A DNA stretch of 64,000 nucleotides, taken from Actinomycetes bacterium (GTDB lineage Bacteria; Actinomycetota; Actinomycetes; Actinomycetales; Microbacteriaceae). Under the pieces are notes generated by a model. That model searched no databases. It saw only the letters and a program-made list of their open reading frames with translations, and was not told the origin of the DNA. Numbering within the stretch: the stretch's first letter is position 1; every line of letters begins with the position of its first letter. The stretch covers positions 19,874 to 83,873 of the forward strand of contig JAKOTS010000111.1 of the NCBI GenBank assembly GCA_029777095.1, in the 5' to 3' direction. Position numbers and translations under genes: made by a program. Below, one piece after another: positions 1 through 10,300 of this stretch.

Positions 1-638
1 GACATGCGCCACATGGTCATACCTGGTGCACGCATCGTGATGATCGTGGTGATGAAGTTGACCGCACCGAGGATGGTGCCGAAGCCACTCATGCCGAGGC
101 CGAGCATCCAGAGGTTTCCGCCAGCACCGGGCGTGAATGTTGCGCTTGCGAGCGGCTGGTAAGCAAACCAGCCGAACGATGCAGCACCCTGCGGGGTAAG
201 GAAGCCGGAGACCGCGATGGTCGAGCCGAAGAGGAACAGCCAGAAGGCGAACGCGTTCAGACGCGGGAACGCCACGTCAGGTGCACCGAGCTGCAGCGGC
301 AGGATCGCGTTCGCGAAGCCTGCGAACAGCGGCGTCGCGAACATCAGCAACATGATCGTGCCGTGCATCGTGAACAGCTGGTTGTACTGCTCCATCGTCG
401 GCACAACCTGCATGCCGGGCTGGAAGAGTTCGGCGCGGATGATCAGCGCCATCACGCCACCGATCATGAAGAACATGACCGATGCGATCAGGTACATGTA
501 CCCAATGACCTTGTGGTCAGTGGAGGTGATCCACCTGACGAAGATGTTGCCCTTTTGTTCAACCCGTGAAGAGCTCATCAACGCCGCTTGACGCGGTGGG
601 AGCGGTGCTTCACGAGGCGGCAGAGTCTGCGTTGCCAT
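1..638 (-). CDS. ctaD: cytochrome c oxidase subunit I, N-terminal part (cut by window edge)
   Basis: Not in the ORF track because the frame runs off the window. Translating the minus strand from the ATG at 638 gives about 212 residues starting [12 protein letters not shown], with the heme-copper oxidase subunit I segments [11 protein letters not shown] and [11 protein letters not shown]; the His in the latter should be a low-spin heme a ligand. It forms the catalytic membrane subunit of the aa3 terminal oxidase that reduces oxygen. It follows ctaC by 5 bp with a GGAAGG ribosome site, so the two are co-transcribed. A second ATG at codon 21 ([10 protein letters not shown]) is an alternative start. 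The C-terminal part, including the binuclear-centre ligands, lies outside the window. Confidence 0.96.
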   Translation of the reverse strand, partial: MATQTLPPREAPLPPRQAALMSSSRVEQKGNIFVRWITSTDHKVIGYMYLIASVMFFMIGGVMALIIRAELFQPGMQVVPTMEQYNQLFTMHGTIMLLMFATPLFAGFANAILPLQLGAPDVAFPRLNAFAFWLFLFGSTIAVSGFLTPQGAASFGWFAYQPLASATFTPGAGGNLWMLGLGMSGFGTILGAVNFITTIITMRAPGMTMWRM

Positions 639-643
639 TGTGA

Positions 644-1546
644 CTACTTACCTTCCGATTCGGAGCCGGCCTGGGTACCCGTGCCGGGGAGGTTCTGGAG
701 ACGTTCGTAAGCCTTATCGATGTCACCCGTGTTGCCCTGCTTGCGCAGACCTTCGAGGTACTCGTCGTATTCAGCCTGGCTGACGACCTTCACGTTGAAG
801 AGCATCATCGAGTGGTACTCGCCACACAGCTCGGCACACTTGCCGGCGAAGGTGCCTTCACGCGTCGGGGTGAACGACCACTGGTTGTCGCGACCGATGT
901 ACATGTCTTTCTTGTACAGGAAGTCGATGATCCAGAACGAGTGGATAACGTCGCGCGAACGAAGGTCAAGGGTGACCGTCTTGTCGACGGGAAGGTACAG
1001 CGTGGGCAGCTCTTCCTGAACGACATCGCCATTCGCCGCGGGCAGTGCCTGCACGCCCATGGTCCAGACAGCGTCGGAATTATCTTCCTTGTCGCCGTTG
1101 TACTGGAAGTCCCAAGCCCACTGCTTGCCGATCGCAGCGATCGACACGTCGGGATCGTCCCAATGGGTTTCGATTGCCGCCTGGTCGCGGGCGGTGAAGC
1201 TGAAGAACCCGAGCACGAGGATCAGCGGGATCACCGTGTAGAAGATTTCGATGGGCATGTTGTAGCGCATCTGAACGGGGAGGCCGCTCTGACCACGACT
1301 GCGGCGGTACGCCACGGTGGCCCAAAGCATGAGGCCCCAGGTGATGCAGCCAACAATCAGCAACACAATCCACGAGTTAGTCCAAAGACCGGAGACACGC
1401 TCCGCCTGGTTCGTGGTGGCGGCTTCACCATCGATGAAGCCGGGCAGATAGCCATTCAGCTCCTGCGTGGTGCAACCGGCCAAGACCACTGCAGCTGCGA
1501 CCCCAAGGGGGATGGCAGCCCAGCGAATACGACGATGAGAGCGCAC
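644..1546 (-). CDS. ctaC: cytochrome c oxidase subunit II
   Basis: Subunit II carries the CuA centre that takes electrons from cytochrome c (in actinobacteria, from the bcc complex). The 300-residue product begins with a lipoprotein signal with lipobox LAGC (Cys about 25), then two transmembrane hairpin helices, and a cupredoxin domain ending in the CuA motif [13 protein letters not shown] use the GTG at 1546, preceded by AAAGG at 6 nt, rather than the ORF-track ATG at 1606, because a TAGACT -10 box lies between them and the signal peptide then has the usual length. Immediately upstream of ctaD. Confidence 0.95.
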   Translation of the reverse strand: MRSHRRIRWAAIPLGVAAAVVLAGCTTQELNGYLPGFIDGEAATTNQAERVSGLWTNSWIVLLIVGCITWGLMLWATVAYRRSRGQSGLPVQMRYNMPIEIFYTVIPLILVLGFFSFTARDQAAIETHWDDPDVSIAAIGKQWAWDFQYNGDKEDNSDAVWTMGVQALPAANGDVVQEELPTLYLPVDKTVTLDLRSRDVIHSFWIIDFLYKKDMYIGRDNQWSFTPTREGTFAGKCAELCGEYHSMMLFNVKVVSQAEYDEYLEGLRKQGNTGDIDKAYERLQNLPGTGTQAGSESEGK

Positions 1547-1581
1547 GGTAAACCTTTCGGTGTCGCGGGTGTGACTTTGCC

Positions 1582-1587
1582 AGTCTA
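1582..1587 (-). promoter_or_regulatory. putative -10 box (TAGACT) of ctaC-ctaD
   Basis: Minus-strand TAGACT lies 35 nt upstream of the chosen ctaC GTG. The same hexamer class precedes several genes in this window. No good -35 was seen. Confidence 0.45.
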
Positions 1588-1681
1588 GCGGCATTCTCAC
1601 AGGCAAGTCGGACCACTCACCCAGTCTGGCGCCTACGTGTCAGCGCAATTTCGCCCACGATCTGGGTTGTTCCGCGCACAC

Positions 1682-1714
1682 AAAACGGGGAGGAGCCGAA
1701 GCCCCTCCCCGTTT
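1682..1714 (-). terminator. intrinsic terminator after erpA
   Basis: Inverted repeat AAACGGGGAGG...CCTCCCCGTTT with a small GGCTTCGGC-type loop, followed on the minus strand by a TTTTG tract. It lies 22 bp past the erpA stop. Confidence 0.85.
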
Positions 1715-1735
1715 GTGACAAATCGTCGTGCGCTG

Positions 1736-2098
1736 TTAGTTGAAGCTGTCACCACACGCGCAGCTACCGGCGGCCTGCGGGTTGTCGATCGTAAAGCCCT
1801 GTTCTGCGATCGTGTCTTTGAAGTCGATGTTCGCGCCGTCAAGGTAGGGCACGCTCATGCCGTCGATGATGACTTCAACGCCGTCGAAGTCGACTGTTAC
1901 GTCGCCATCGAGGTAGCGCTCGTCAAAGTAGAGCTGGTAGATCAGGCCCGAGCAACCGCCAGGCTGCACGGCAACGCGCAGGCGAAGGTCGTCGCGACCC
2001 TCCTGGCTCAGCAGGCTCTTCACCTTTGCGGCGGCGGTGTCGGTGAGGCTCACGCCGTGCGCACGAGTCGTGGCGTCGGCAATCGTCGTGTCAGTCAT
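1736..2098 (-). CDS. erpA: iron-sulfur cluster insertion protein (HesB/IscA/ErpA family)
   Basis: A-type Fe-S carrier of 120 residues that passes clusters to apo-enzymes. The three conserved cysteines are present: Cys49 in QPGGCSG and Cys113/Cys115 in the C-terminal GSCACGD motif. Start ATG has AGGAG at a good distance. It stands alone, with its own terminator and a likely TAGAAT -10 box upstream. Its position next to ctaC/ctaD fits a role in supplying clusters to respiratory enzymes, but that is inference from location. Confidence 0.93.
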   Translation of the reverse strand: MTDTTIADATTRAHGVSLTDTAAAKVKSLLSQEGRDDLRLRVAVQPGGCSGLIYQLYFDERYLDGDVTVDFDGVEVIIDGMSVPYLDGANIDFKDTIAEQGFTIDNPQAAGSCACGDSFN

Positions 2099-2149
2099 GG
2101 CTCTCCTAGACGTTGGGGCGCGCCATGTGATGGGCGCGACATTCCCTTG

Positions 2150-2155
2150 ATTCTA
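2150..2155 (-). promoter_or_regulatory. putative -10 box (TAGAAT) of erpA
   Basis: Minus-strand TAGAAT about 52 nt before the erpA ATG, in a 214 bp intergenic stretch that holds nothing else I recognise. Confidence 0.4.
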
Positions 2156-2312
2156 TCGCCGCTTTGGCGTGCCGGGGCGAGTGCGCCCGCATTGAATGCA
2201 CGGATGCCCCGTCCACCCGTGCACGAGACACACCCACACCCGGCCCGGTCACGCCGCGCTCATGCCGCGATCAGCGCAAGCCACGCAGTGCTCACGCAGC
2301 AGCAAGTGCGAC

Positions 2313-3758
2313 TCACGACCCGCTCGTAGCCTGCATCCCATTCAGGCGCTGCAACAGCATGGCCTCGCTCAGCGTCGCGTTATGGAAGGTCGCAAGGTGG
2401 AGCGACTCGTTCGGGCTGTGCGCGCGGGACTGTGGATCCTCCACCCCGGTAACCAGAATCTGCGCGGCCGGAAACTCGCGCACGAGATCGGCGATGAACG
2501 GAATTGAGCCGCCCACACCCATGTCAATCGGCGCGACGCCGTAGCCGTCGTGCAGCGCGGTGCGGGCGAGCTCGACGGCCCAGCCCGCGGTGTCAACCAG
2601 GAAGGCCTCCCCCGTGTCGACGTCGTCGATGACCAGGTGTGCACCGAACGGCACGTTCGCCCGGAGGTGCACCTCGATCGCCGCGAACGCATCGGCCGCC
2701 GCCTGTCCTGGCGCGACTCGTGCGCTGATCTTCGCCGTCACGCTCTTCGAGAGCGTGTTCGAGGCGCTTGCAACATCGGTGAAGTCGACACCCGTGACAG
2801 TGATGGCGGGCTTGTTCCAGATGCGCCCCATAATCGAACCGGTACCGATCTCGTGGACCCCGTCAAGCAGGCCTGTGTCTTCACGGAGCTGCGCTTCGGA
2901 ATAGTCGGGGGTCGCGGCATCCCGCACATGCAGCCCTTCGACTGCAACCGAGCCGTCGTCGCTCCACAGCGTGCCGAGCAGCTTGATCATCGCGAGCATG
3001 GCGTCGGGCACTGCGCCGCCAAACATTCCGGAGTGCGATGCGTGACCGAGCGTGTCGATACGGATGCGCATGGTGGCGTTGCCGCGAAGCGAGACGGTGA
3101 GCGCGGGCGTTTCGGTGTCCCAGTTGCCCGAGTCGGCGACGACGATCACGTCGGCGCGCAGGGTCTCCTTGTTCTCGCGCAGGAAGTCGGCGAATGAGCG
3201 CGAACCGAACTCTTCCTCGCCCTCAATAGACAGCACGAGCCCGACCTGCGGGTCGCCCGCGGTCACGTCGGACAACGCGCGCAGCGCACCGATGTGCGCC
3301 ATGATGCCGGCCTTGTCGTCGGCCGCGCCGCGACCGTAAAGACGGCCATCGCGCACGGTGGGCTCAAACGGCGGCGAGAGCCACTCATCTTCGCGCCCGG
3401 TCGGTTGCACGTCGTGGTGCGCGTAGAGCAGGATCGTCGGTCGCCCGTTCTTCGCTGCCCGCGTTGCGAGCACGGCGGGCTGCCCGCGCTCCCCCGTGTC
3501 GCCGATGGGTGCGTCGGTGATGCGCACCTGGTCAAAGAGTCCGGTTTGCTCGGCAAGTGCGGCGACAGCCTCGGCACTCCGGCGCACCTGGGTCTGGTCG
3601 AACGACGGCCAGGCGATCGAAGGAATCCGCACGAGCTGGCCGAGGTCTGCAAGCGCGCTCGGGATGCCGCCTGCCACCGCCGCGCGAATCCGCTCGTCGG
3701 CCGACAACGCTTCGTCTGAATCGTTCATTGAGAGGTTTGGAGCCTGTTCGAAGGTCAT
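2313..3758 (-). CDS. M20 family dipeptidase/metallopeptidase
   Basis: A cytosolic zinc peptidase of about 481 residues in the M20/M25/M40 family. Visible family motifs are YAHHDVQP (HxD metal ligand, near residue 114), GRGAADDKAG (bridging Asp near 147) and IEGEEEFGS (catalytic Glu near 181), followed by the lid domain with HSGMFGGAVPDA. The ORF-track frame extends to 4592, but that extension is antisense to the DUF3043 gene; the ATG at 3758 is the first start that avoids it, and an ATG at 3728 (MNDSDE) is possible. Neither has a strong ribosome site. Substrate is not predictable; di- or short peptides are usual. Confidence 0.9.
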   Translation of the reverse strand: MTFEQAPNLSMNDSDEALSADERIRAAVAGGIPSALADLGQLVRIPSIAWPSFDQTQVRRSAEAVAALAEQTGLFDQVRITDAPIGDTGERGQPAVLATRAAKNGRPTILLYAHHDVQPTGREDEWLSPPFEPTVRDGRLYGRGAADDKAGIMAHIGALRALSDVTAGDPQVGLVLSIEGEEEFGSRSFADFLRENKETLRADVIVVADSGNWDTETPALTVSLRGNATMRIRIDTLGHASHSGMFGGAVPDAMLAMIKLLGTLWSDDGSVAVEGLHVRDAATPDYSEAQLREDTGLLDGVHEIGTGSIMGRIWNKPAITVTGVDFTDVASASNTLSKSVTAKISARVAPGQAAADAFAAIEVHLRANVPFGAHLVIDDVDTGEAFLVDTAGWAVELARTALHDGYGVAPIDMGVGGSIPFIADLVREFPAAQILVTGVEDPQSRAHSPNESLHLATFHNATLSEAMLLQRLNGMQATSGS

Positions 3759-3803
3759 GCGGGTAATCTTAAGAGCAATCTGCCCATTCTGAGGACGTCT
3801 ACC

Positions 3804-4370
3804 GTGGCCAAGCACACCCCCACCCCTGAAGCTTTCGAAGGCGAAAGCGATCCCACCGCTGGGAAAGGACGCGCGACCCCGTCGCGTGCCGAGCAAGAAG
3901 CCGCTCGCCGGCGCCCGCTCGTAGCGAACACCAAGGAGGCGAAGGCTGCCGCCCGCGCCGAGCTCGCCGCCAAGCGCGACAAAGCCCGCATCGGCATGGC
4001 CGCCGGCGATGAGAAGTACCTTCCGGTGCGCGACCGTGGCCCGCAGCGTCGCTGGGTTCGCGACTTCGTCGACTCGCAATGGCACCTGGGCGAGTTCGTG
4101 ATTCCCCTGATGGTGCTGGTGATCGTCGTCACGTTCATCAACATCCCGGTGCGCCAGGTCTACGCGATGATCGGCCTGTGGGGCTTCATCATCTTCGTGA
4201 TCATCGACATGCTGTTCACGTCGTGGCGCACCAAGCGTGCGGTCCGCGCCAAGTTCGGCGAATCCCGGATGGAGAAGGGCCTCGGCTGGTATGCCGCGAT
4301 GCGCTCGCTCCAAATGCGTGTGCTCCGGATGCCGAAGCCCCAGGTTCGCCGCGGCCAGAGCCCCGAATAA
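3804..4370 (+). CDS. DUF3043 membrane protein
   Basis: A 188-residue protein typical of actinobacteria and known only as DUF3043. The first 90 residues are charged and rich in Ala/Lys/Arg with likely coiled-coil character (KEAKAAARAELAAKRDKAR). Two transmembrane helices follow (about residues 97-117 and 121-141), then a basic cytoplasmic tail. Divergent from the dipeptidase (45 bp apart) and closed by a strong bidirectional terminator. Function unknown. Confidence 0.88.
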   Translation: MAKHTPTPEAFEGESDPTAGKGRATPSRAEQEAARRRPLVANTKEAKAAARAELAAKRDKARIGMAAGDEKYLPVRDRGPQRRWVRDFVDSQWHLGEFVIPLMVLVIVVTFINIPVRQVYAMIGLWGFIIFVIIDMLFTSWRTKRAVRAKFGESRMEKGLGWYAAMRSLQMRVLRMPKPQVRRGQSPE

Positions 4371-4380
4371 CCACGACGTC

Positions 4381-4419
4381 AAAAGAGCGCCGCGCGATGT
4401 GATCGCGCGGCGCTCTTTT
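4381..4419. terminator. bidirectional terminator between DUF3043 gene and pyrD
   Basis: Near-perfect 18-bp stem AAAAGAGCGCCGCGCGAT with a GTG loop and a run of four T on either strand. It serves convergent genes on both sides. Confidence 0.92.
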
Positions 4420-4452
4420 GTGTCTCGGCGCGTTGTGTCGCCAGTGGCTCGC

Positions 4453-5481
4453 TTAGCGACGCCGCGCGGCGAGCCCGCGATTGATCTGGCGACCCCAGAG
4501 CGGTCCGCGGTACAGGAACGCGGTGTAGCCCTGCACGAGCGTCGCGCCCGCGGCGAGCCGCTCGGCAACGTCGTCGGCGGTCTCGACGCCACCGACGGAG
4601 ATCACACAAAACTCGCTCGGCACGGCCTCGCGTACAAGACGAAGCACCTCGAGCGAACGGGCCGCGAGGGGCGCGCCCGAGAGTCCGCCGGCACCGGCCG
4701 CGGCGACGACCGCCGCGTCGGTGGCGAGGCCCTCACGTGAAATCGTCGTGTTCGTGGCGATCAGGCCGTCGAGCCCAAGCTCAACGGCGAGACGCGAGAC
4801 TCCGGTCACCTGTTCATCGTCGAGATCGGGGGCGATCTTGACCAGCAGCGGGGTCGATCCCGATACACCGCGCACCGCGGCGAGCAACGGGCCAAGCTGC
4901 TCGAGCTCTTGGAGCCCACGGAGTCCCGGGGTGTTGGGTGACGAGACGTTGACCACGAGGTAGTCGGCGAGCGGCGCGAGCAGGGCAGCGCTTCGCAGGT
5001 AGTCGTCGGTGGCGTCTTCGACTTCGACCACGCGGCTCTTGCCGATGTTGACGCCGAGCACCGGGCGGTGCTTCTTGCGCCGGAGGGTGCGCAGGCGGCG
5101 GGCTGCGGCATCCGCCCCCTCGTTATTGAAGCCCATGCGATTCACGACCGCGCGATCTGCGATGAGGCGGAACAGGCGCGGACGCGGGTTGCCGTCTTGC
5201 GCGATCGCGGTGACGGTGCCGATTTCGATGTGACCGAAGCCGAGGTTGCCGAGGCCGCGCGCACCGACAACGTTCTTGTCGAAGCCTGCGGCGATGCCGA
5301 ACGGGCTCGGGAAGCGCAGGCCCAACGCCTCGACGGCAAGCTCCGGAGCCGGGCGCGTGAACGCCCTCGCCGCGGCGCCGAACGGAGGAACGCCGAGCAC
5401 GCGGATCACGGCCATTGCCATGTGGTGCGCGGTCTCGGGATCAAAGCGCGAGAGGATCGTGTTAAAGAGGACGCGATACAT
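4453..5481 (-). CDS. pyrD: dihydroorotate dehydrogenase (quinone), class 2
   Basis: Membrane-associated flavoenzyme of 342 residues that oxidises dihydroorotate to orotate with a quinone in pyrimidine synthesis. The N-terminal helix ([20 protein letters not shown]) is the class 2 quinone-tunnel and membrane-docking segment. AAGFDKN, NRMGFNNEG, VNVSSPNTPGLR (catalytic Ser) and ISVGGVE are family FMN and active-site motifs. Start ATG at 5481 shares one base with the nrdR stop (TGATG), so translation is coupled. The ORF track's 5733 start overlaps nrdR and is not used. Confidence 0.96.
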   Translation of the reverse strand: MYRVLFNTILSRFDPETAHHMAMAVIRVLGVPPFGAAARAFTRPAPELAVEALGLRFPSPFGIAAGFDKNVVGARGLGNLGFGHIEIGTVTAIAQDGNPRPRLFRLIADRAVVNRMGFNNEGADAAARRLRTLRRKKHRPVLGVNIGKSRVVEVEDATDDYLRSAALLAPLADYLVVNVSSPNTPGLRGLQELEQLGPLLAAVRGVSGSTPLLVKIAPDLDDEQVTGVSRLAVELGLDGLIATNTTISREGLATDAAVVAAAGAGGLSGAPLAARSLEVLRLVREAVPSEFCVISVGGVETADDVAERLAAGATLVQGYTAFLYRGPLWGRQINRGLAARRR

Positions 5482-5942
5482 CAGGCGGGCACGTCCGTGT
5501 GGCGGGCGCGCAGCGCTTCGATCGCGGTCTCGAAGTCTTCGAGCGATTCGAACGCCTGGTACACGCTCGCGAACCGCAAAAAGGCGACCTCGTCGAGCTC
5601 GCGAAGCGGACCCAGGATGGCGAGACCGATCTCGTTCGTGTCGATCTGCGACGAGCCGGTCTGACGCACGGCCTCCTCGACCTTCTGCGCGAGCACGGCG
5701 AGGTCGGAGTCGGTGACGGGACGACCCTGGCACGCCTTGCGCACACCAGAAATGACCTTCTCACGGCTGAAGGGTTCGATCACCCCACTGCGCTTGATCA
5801 CGTTCAGGCTCGCGGTCTCGACGGTCGAGAAGCGGCCGCCGCACTCTGGGCACTGTCGGCGGCGACGAATCGAGAGGCCGTCATCGCTCGTGCGCGAGTC
5901 GATCACGCGCGAGTCGGGATTGCGGCAAAACGGGCAATGCAT
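5481..5942 (-). CDS. nrdR: transcriptional repressor NrdR
   Basis: A 153-residue repressor of ribonucleotide reductase genes. It has an N-terminal zinc ribbon (Cys3/Cys6 and Cys31/Cys34 in HCPFC and CPECGG) followed by an ATP-cone that senses ATP/dATP. The start MHCPFC is the family's standard N-terminus. It sits 4 bp after hisD and overlaps pyrD by one base. Its nrd targets are not in this window. Confidence 0.97.
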   Translation of the reverse strand: MHCPFCRNPDSRVIDSRTSDDGLSIRRRRQCPECGGRFSTVETASLNVIKRSGVIEPFSREKVISGVRKACQGRPVTDSDLAVLAQKVEEAVRQTGSSQIDTNEIGLAILGPLRELDEVAFLRFASVYQAFESLEDFETAIEALRARHTDVPA

Positions 5943-5946
5943 GGTG

Positions 5947-7284
5947 TCAGGACCCCTTGGACGTGGATTCGGTGGCGTTCGCCGCGAAGCGCGCCTGCAC
6001 CGCCTCGCCGTGCGCGGGCAGCGCCTCGGCATCGGCGAGTGCGACGATCTTTTCGGCGACGGCCTGGAGCGCGGTCCGATCGTACTCGATCAGCTGCTGC
6101 GGCCGGAGGAAGGTGTGGGCGCCGAGGCCGGAGCCGTAGCGCGCCTGTCCCCCGGTCGGCAGCACGTGGTTGCTGCCTGCGAGGTAGTCGCCCAGGCTCA
6201 CGGGCGCATAGGGCCCGACAAAGATCGCACCGGCGCTGGTGGTGCGCGCGGCGACGGCTGCGGCATCCGCCGTAACGACTTCGAGGTGCTCGGGCGCATA
6301 CGCGTTACTAAACGCGATGCCCGCATCGAGGTCGTCGACGAGCACGATCGCCGACTGCGGGCCGGCGAGTGCTTCGGTGACGCGTGCCGAGTGGCGGGTG
6401 GATGCCACAAGCGCGGGCAACGCTGCAACGACGGCGTCGGCGAGGGCCCGAGACGGCGTGACCAGCACGGCCCCGGCCTGCTCATCGTGCTCGGCCTGGC
6501 TGATCAAGTCGACGGCGACGAGTCGCGCATCTGCGCCCTCGTCGGCGAGGACCAGGATTTCGGTGGCCCCGGCCTCGGCGTCGATGCCGACGACACCAGA
6601 AACGAGGCGTTTCGCCGCTGCGACAAAGTTGTTGCCCGGGCCCGTGACGACGTCGACGGGTTCGAGGCCAAGGTCGGCTACCCCGTATGCGAACGCGCCG
6701 ATCGCGCCAGCGCCGCCCATCGCATACACCTCGGTGACCCCGAGGAGCCCGGCCGCGGCAAGAATCGTGGGGTGCACGCGGCCGCCCTCGTTCGCCTGGG
6801 GCGGGGATGTGATCGCGATCGACTCGACGCCGGCGACCTGTGCCGGCACGACGCTCATGACAACGCTGGAGGGATAGACCGCCTTGCCGCCGGGTACGTA
6901 CATGCCGACGCGACGAACGGGCTGCCACCGCTGGATCACCCGGGCGCCCGGCCCAAACTCGGTGACTGCCGGCGCCGGCACCTGTGCTGCGGATGCCTCG
7001 CGCACACGCACGATCACGGCTTCAAGTGCGGCACGCACGCCGGGTTCGAGCGCGGCCAGCGCCTCGTCGATGTGTGACTGCGGGACCCGCAGCGCATGGC
7101 CTTCCACCCGATCGAAGGCCGCGGCCTGGGCGCGCAGGGCTGCCTCGCCGCCCGCCCGAACCTCGGCAATAATGCGCGCGGCGGCTTCGCCGGCTTCAGC
7201 GGTGGCCGCGGTCGCGCGCGGCACTGCCGCCAACAATTCGGCCGTTGTGTGGGTGCGCCCGGTCAGGTCGATGGTCTGAATCAT
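5947..7284 (-). CDS. hisD: histidinol dehydrogenase
   Basis: 445 residues; performs the last two oxidations of histidine synthesis (histidinol to histidine, NAD-dependent, zinc enzyme). Family motifs include [31 protein letters not shown] and the active-site segment [10 protein letters not shown]. It heads the hisD-nrdR-pyrD unit rather than lying with other his genes, which is common in this family by my recollection. A TACCCT -10-like box lies 9 nt before the ATG, so the leader would be very short. Confidence 0.97.
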   Translation of the reverse strand: MIQTIDLTGRTHTTAELLAAVPRATAATAEAGEAAARIIAEVRAGGEAALRAQAAAFDRVEGHALRVPQSHIDEALAALEPGVRAALEAVIVRVREASAAQVPAPAVTEFGPGARVIQRWQPVRRVGMYVPGGKAVYPSSVVMSVVPAQVAGVESIAITSPPQANEGGRVHPTILAAAGLLGVTEVYAMGGAGAIGAFAYGVADLGLEPVDVVTGPGNNFVAAAKRLVSGVVGIDAEAGATEILVLADEGADARLVAVDLISQAEHDEQAGAVLVTPSRALADAVVAALPALVASTRHSARVTEALAGPQSAIVLVDDLDAGIAFSNAYAPEHLEVVTADAAAVAARTTSAGAIFVGPYAPVSLGDYLAGSNHVLPTGGQARYGSGLGAHTFLRPQQLIEYDRTALQAVAEKIVALADAEALPAHGEAVQARFAANATESTSKGS

Positions 7285-7348
7285 GGTGATTCAAGGGTAC
7301 TCGGGCCGCGCGGGTGCAACGGCCACCCGGTGCGGCCCGCCGCGCCGG

Positions 7349-10300
7349 TCAGGCCAGGCACTGCGGGCCGAGCAGACCCTTCAGATCACCGTAGAGATCT
7401 GCCGTCACGCGGACCGGCATCGGCACCTCGAACACCTTCGCCATTTGTCCCTTATAGAGACGCAGCCTCACCTCGGTGTCGCCCGTGTGCCGACGCAACA
7501 CCTGGGCGAGCTCGCCCATGGTCTGCTCGGTGGCCCGGTGATCTGGCACCGAGAGCGTGAGTGGGCCCGCGGCATCCATCGACCCGACATCGGGAACGAA
7601 CGCAGCCTGCGCGTGCAGGTTCAGCCCGTCGTCGCGCCGGCTGACTCGGCCGCGTGCGACAAGCAGGCTGTCGCCGATCAGGATGGACGAGAACTCCTGG
7701 TAGACCTTGCCCATAAACATGAGCGTGACCTCGCCGCTGAAGTCTTCGACCGTGATCATGCCGTAAGGGTTGCCGCTCGATTTCGCCACGCGGTGCTGCA
7801 CGCTCGTGATGAGGCCAGCCACCGTCACCTGGTCGCCGTCTTGCACATCGTCGGAAGTCAACAGCTCTTGGATCGAGATCGAGGCGTGCTTCGCAAGTGG
7901 CGCCTCGAGCCCCGCGAGGGGGTGATCAGAGACGTAGAGCCCGAGCATTTCGCGCTCGAACGCGAGCTTGTCTTTCTTGGTCCACTCGGGCCGCTCGGGG
8001 ACCTTAGCTGGCTGCGGCTCTTCGGCTTCGTCGTAGAGGCTGTCGAAGTCGAATCCGATCGCACCGGTTGCGGCCTTGCGCTTGACGTCGACGGCGGCCT
8101 CGGTCGCGTCTTCGTGAATCTCCATGAGCGCGCGGCGGCTGTCGCCCATCGAATCAAAGCCGCCCGCCTTGATGAGCGACTCGACCGTGCGCTTGTTCGC
8201 AACGTGCGCGGGCACGCGGGCGAGAAAGTCGTGGAACGAGGTGTACGGCTCGCCCTCGCGCGCCGAAACAATGCCGTCGACCACGTTGGTGCCGACGTTT
8301 CGCACAGCGCCGAGCCCGAAGCGGATGTCGTCACCGACGGCCGCGAAGTACTTGATCGACTGCGAGACGTCGGGCGGCATGACCTGGATGCCCATGCGGC
8401 GGCACTCGTTGAGGTAGATCGCCATCTTGTCTTTTGAGTCGCCAACGCTCGTCAGCAGCGCAGCCATGTACTCGGCCGGATAGTGCGCCTTGAGGTACGC
8501 GGTCCAGTAGCTAATGAGGCCGTACGCGGCCGAGTGCGCCTTGTTAAAGGCGTAGTCGGAGAAGGGCAACAGAATCTCCCAGAGCGTCTCGACCGCGGCA
8601 TCCGAAAAGCCGTTGTCATTCATGCCCTGTCTGAAGCCGGCGTACTGCTTGTCGAGCTCAGACTTCTTCTTCTTGCCCATCGCGCGGCGCAGGATGTCGG
8701 CCTGGCCGAGGCTGAAGCCCGCGACCTTCTGGGCGATCGCCATCACCTGCTCCTGGTAGATGATGAGCCCGTAGCTGGTGCTCAGGATCTCGGCGAGCGG
8801 TTCTTCGAGCTCGGGGTGGATCGGTGTGATCGGCTGGAGCGCGTTCTTTCGCAGCGCATAGTTTGTGTGCGAGTCGGCGCCCATCGGGCCCGGACGATAC
8901 AGAGCGATCACCGCGGAGATGTCTTCGAAGTTGTCGGGCTTCATCAGGCGGAGCAGGCCTCGCATGGGCCCACCATCGAGCTGAAACACGCCGAGCGTGT
9001 CGCCGCGCGAAAGCAGGTCGTACGAGGCTTCGTCGTCGAGCGTGAGGTCTTCGAGCACCAGCTTCTCGCCGCGGTTCGCGGCAATGTTGTCGAGCGCATC
9101 GTCGATGATCGTGAGGTTTCGCAGCCCCAAGAAGTCCATCTTGATGAGCCCCAGCGATTCGCACGCCGGGTAGTCGAACTGCGTGACGATCTGGCCGTCT
9201 TGCTCACGCTTCATGATCGGGATGATGTCGATGAGCGGCTCGCTCGACATGATCACGCCGGCAGCGTGCACGCCCCACTGGCGTTTCAGGTTCTCGATCC
9301 CCACGGCCGTGTCGTAGACAGTCTTCGCCTCAGGATCGGTCTCGATGAGCATCCGGAACTCACTCGCCTCTTTGAAGCGCGGGTGATTCTTGTCGAACAT
9401 GCCCTCGAGCGGCATGTCTTTGCCCATGACCATGGGCGGCATTGCCTTGGTGAGTTTGTCGCCCATGCCGAACGGGAACCCGAGCACGCGGCTCGCGTCT
9501 TTCAGCGCCTGCTTCGCCTTGATTGTGCCGTACGTCACGATCTGCGCGACACGCTCGGTGCCGTACTTCTCAGTGACGTACTGGATGACCTCGCCGCGGC
9601 GCCGGTCGTCAAAGTCGATATCGAAGTCGGGCATCGACACGCGATCAGGGTTGAGGAAGCGCTCGAAGATCAGGCCGTGCTGCAGCGGATCAAGGTCGGT
9701 GATCCCCATCGCGTAGGCGGCCATCGATCCGGCACCCGAACCACGACCCGGACCCACGCGAATGCCGTTCTCTTTTGCCCAACGGATGAAGTCGGCGACG
9801 ACAAGGAAGTACCCCGGGAATCCCATCTGCACGATGACACCCGTCTCGTACTCCGCCTGGGCGCGCACGTCGTCTGGAATCCCCTTTGGATAGCGGACGT
9901 AAAGCCCGAGCTCGACCTCCTTGACGAACCAGCTCTGCTCGGACTCGCCCTCCGGCACCGGAAACTTCGGCATGTAGCTGGTCTCGGTGTCGAACTTGAC
10001 GTTACTGCGCTCGGCGACGAGGAGAGTGTTGTCGCAGGCGTCTGGGTAGTCACGGAAAATCTGTCGCATTTGCGCCGCAGACTTGAGGTAGAACTCCTCG
10101 CCATCGAACTTGAACCGCTTGGGGTCGTCGAGGGTCGAGCCTGACTGCACGCACAGGAGCGCCGAGTGCGCCTTGGCGTCGTGCGCGTGGGTGTAGTGCA
10201 GATCGTTCGTGGCCAGCAGCGGCAGGTCGAGATCTTTTGCGAGCCGGTACATCTCGCTCTGAATCTTGCGCTCGACATGGATGCCGTGGTCCATGACCTC

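Noticed and set aside
1547-1606. Longer ctaC start at 1606
   Set aside because: It lies upstream of the TAGACT -10 box and would disrupt the lipoprotein signal.
2099-2312. Small gene in the 214 bp gap between erpA and the dipeptidase
   Set aside because: Frames here have no ribosome site or motif; only a -10 box for erpA is plausible.
3759-4592. N-terminal extension of the dipeptidase ORF to 4592
   Set aside because: It crosses the DUF3043 gene on the opposite strand and the terminator at 4381-4419.
5713-7077. 454-aa plus-strand ORF
   Set aside because: Antisense to nrdR and hisD, both of which have full family motifs.
8483-10144. 553-aa plus-strand ORF
   Set aside because: Antisense to dnaE. 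No ribosome site and no family motif; the dnaE frame is complete.
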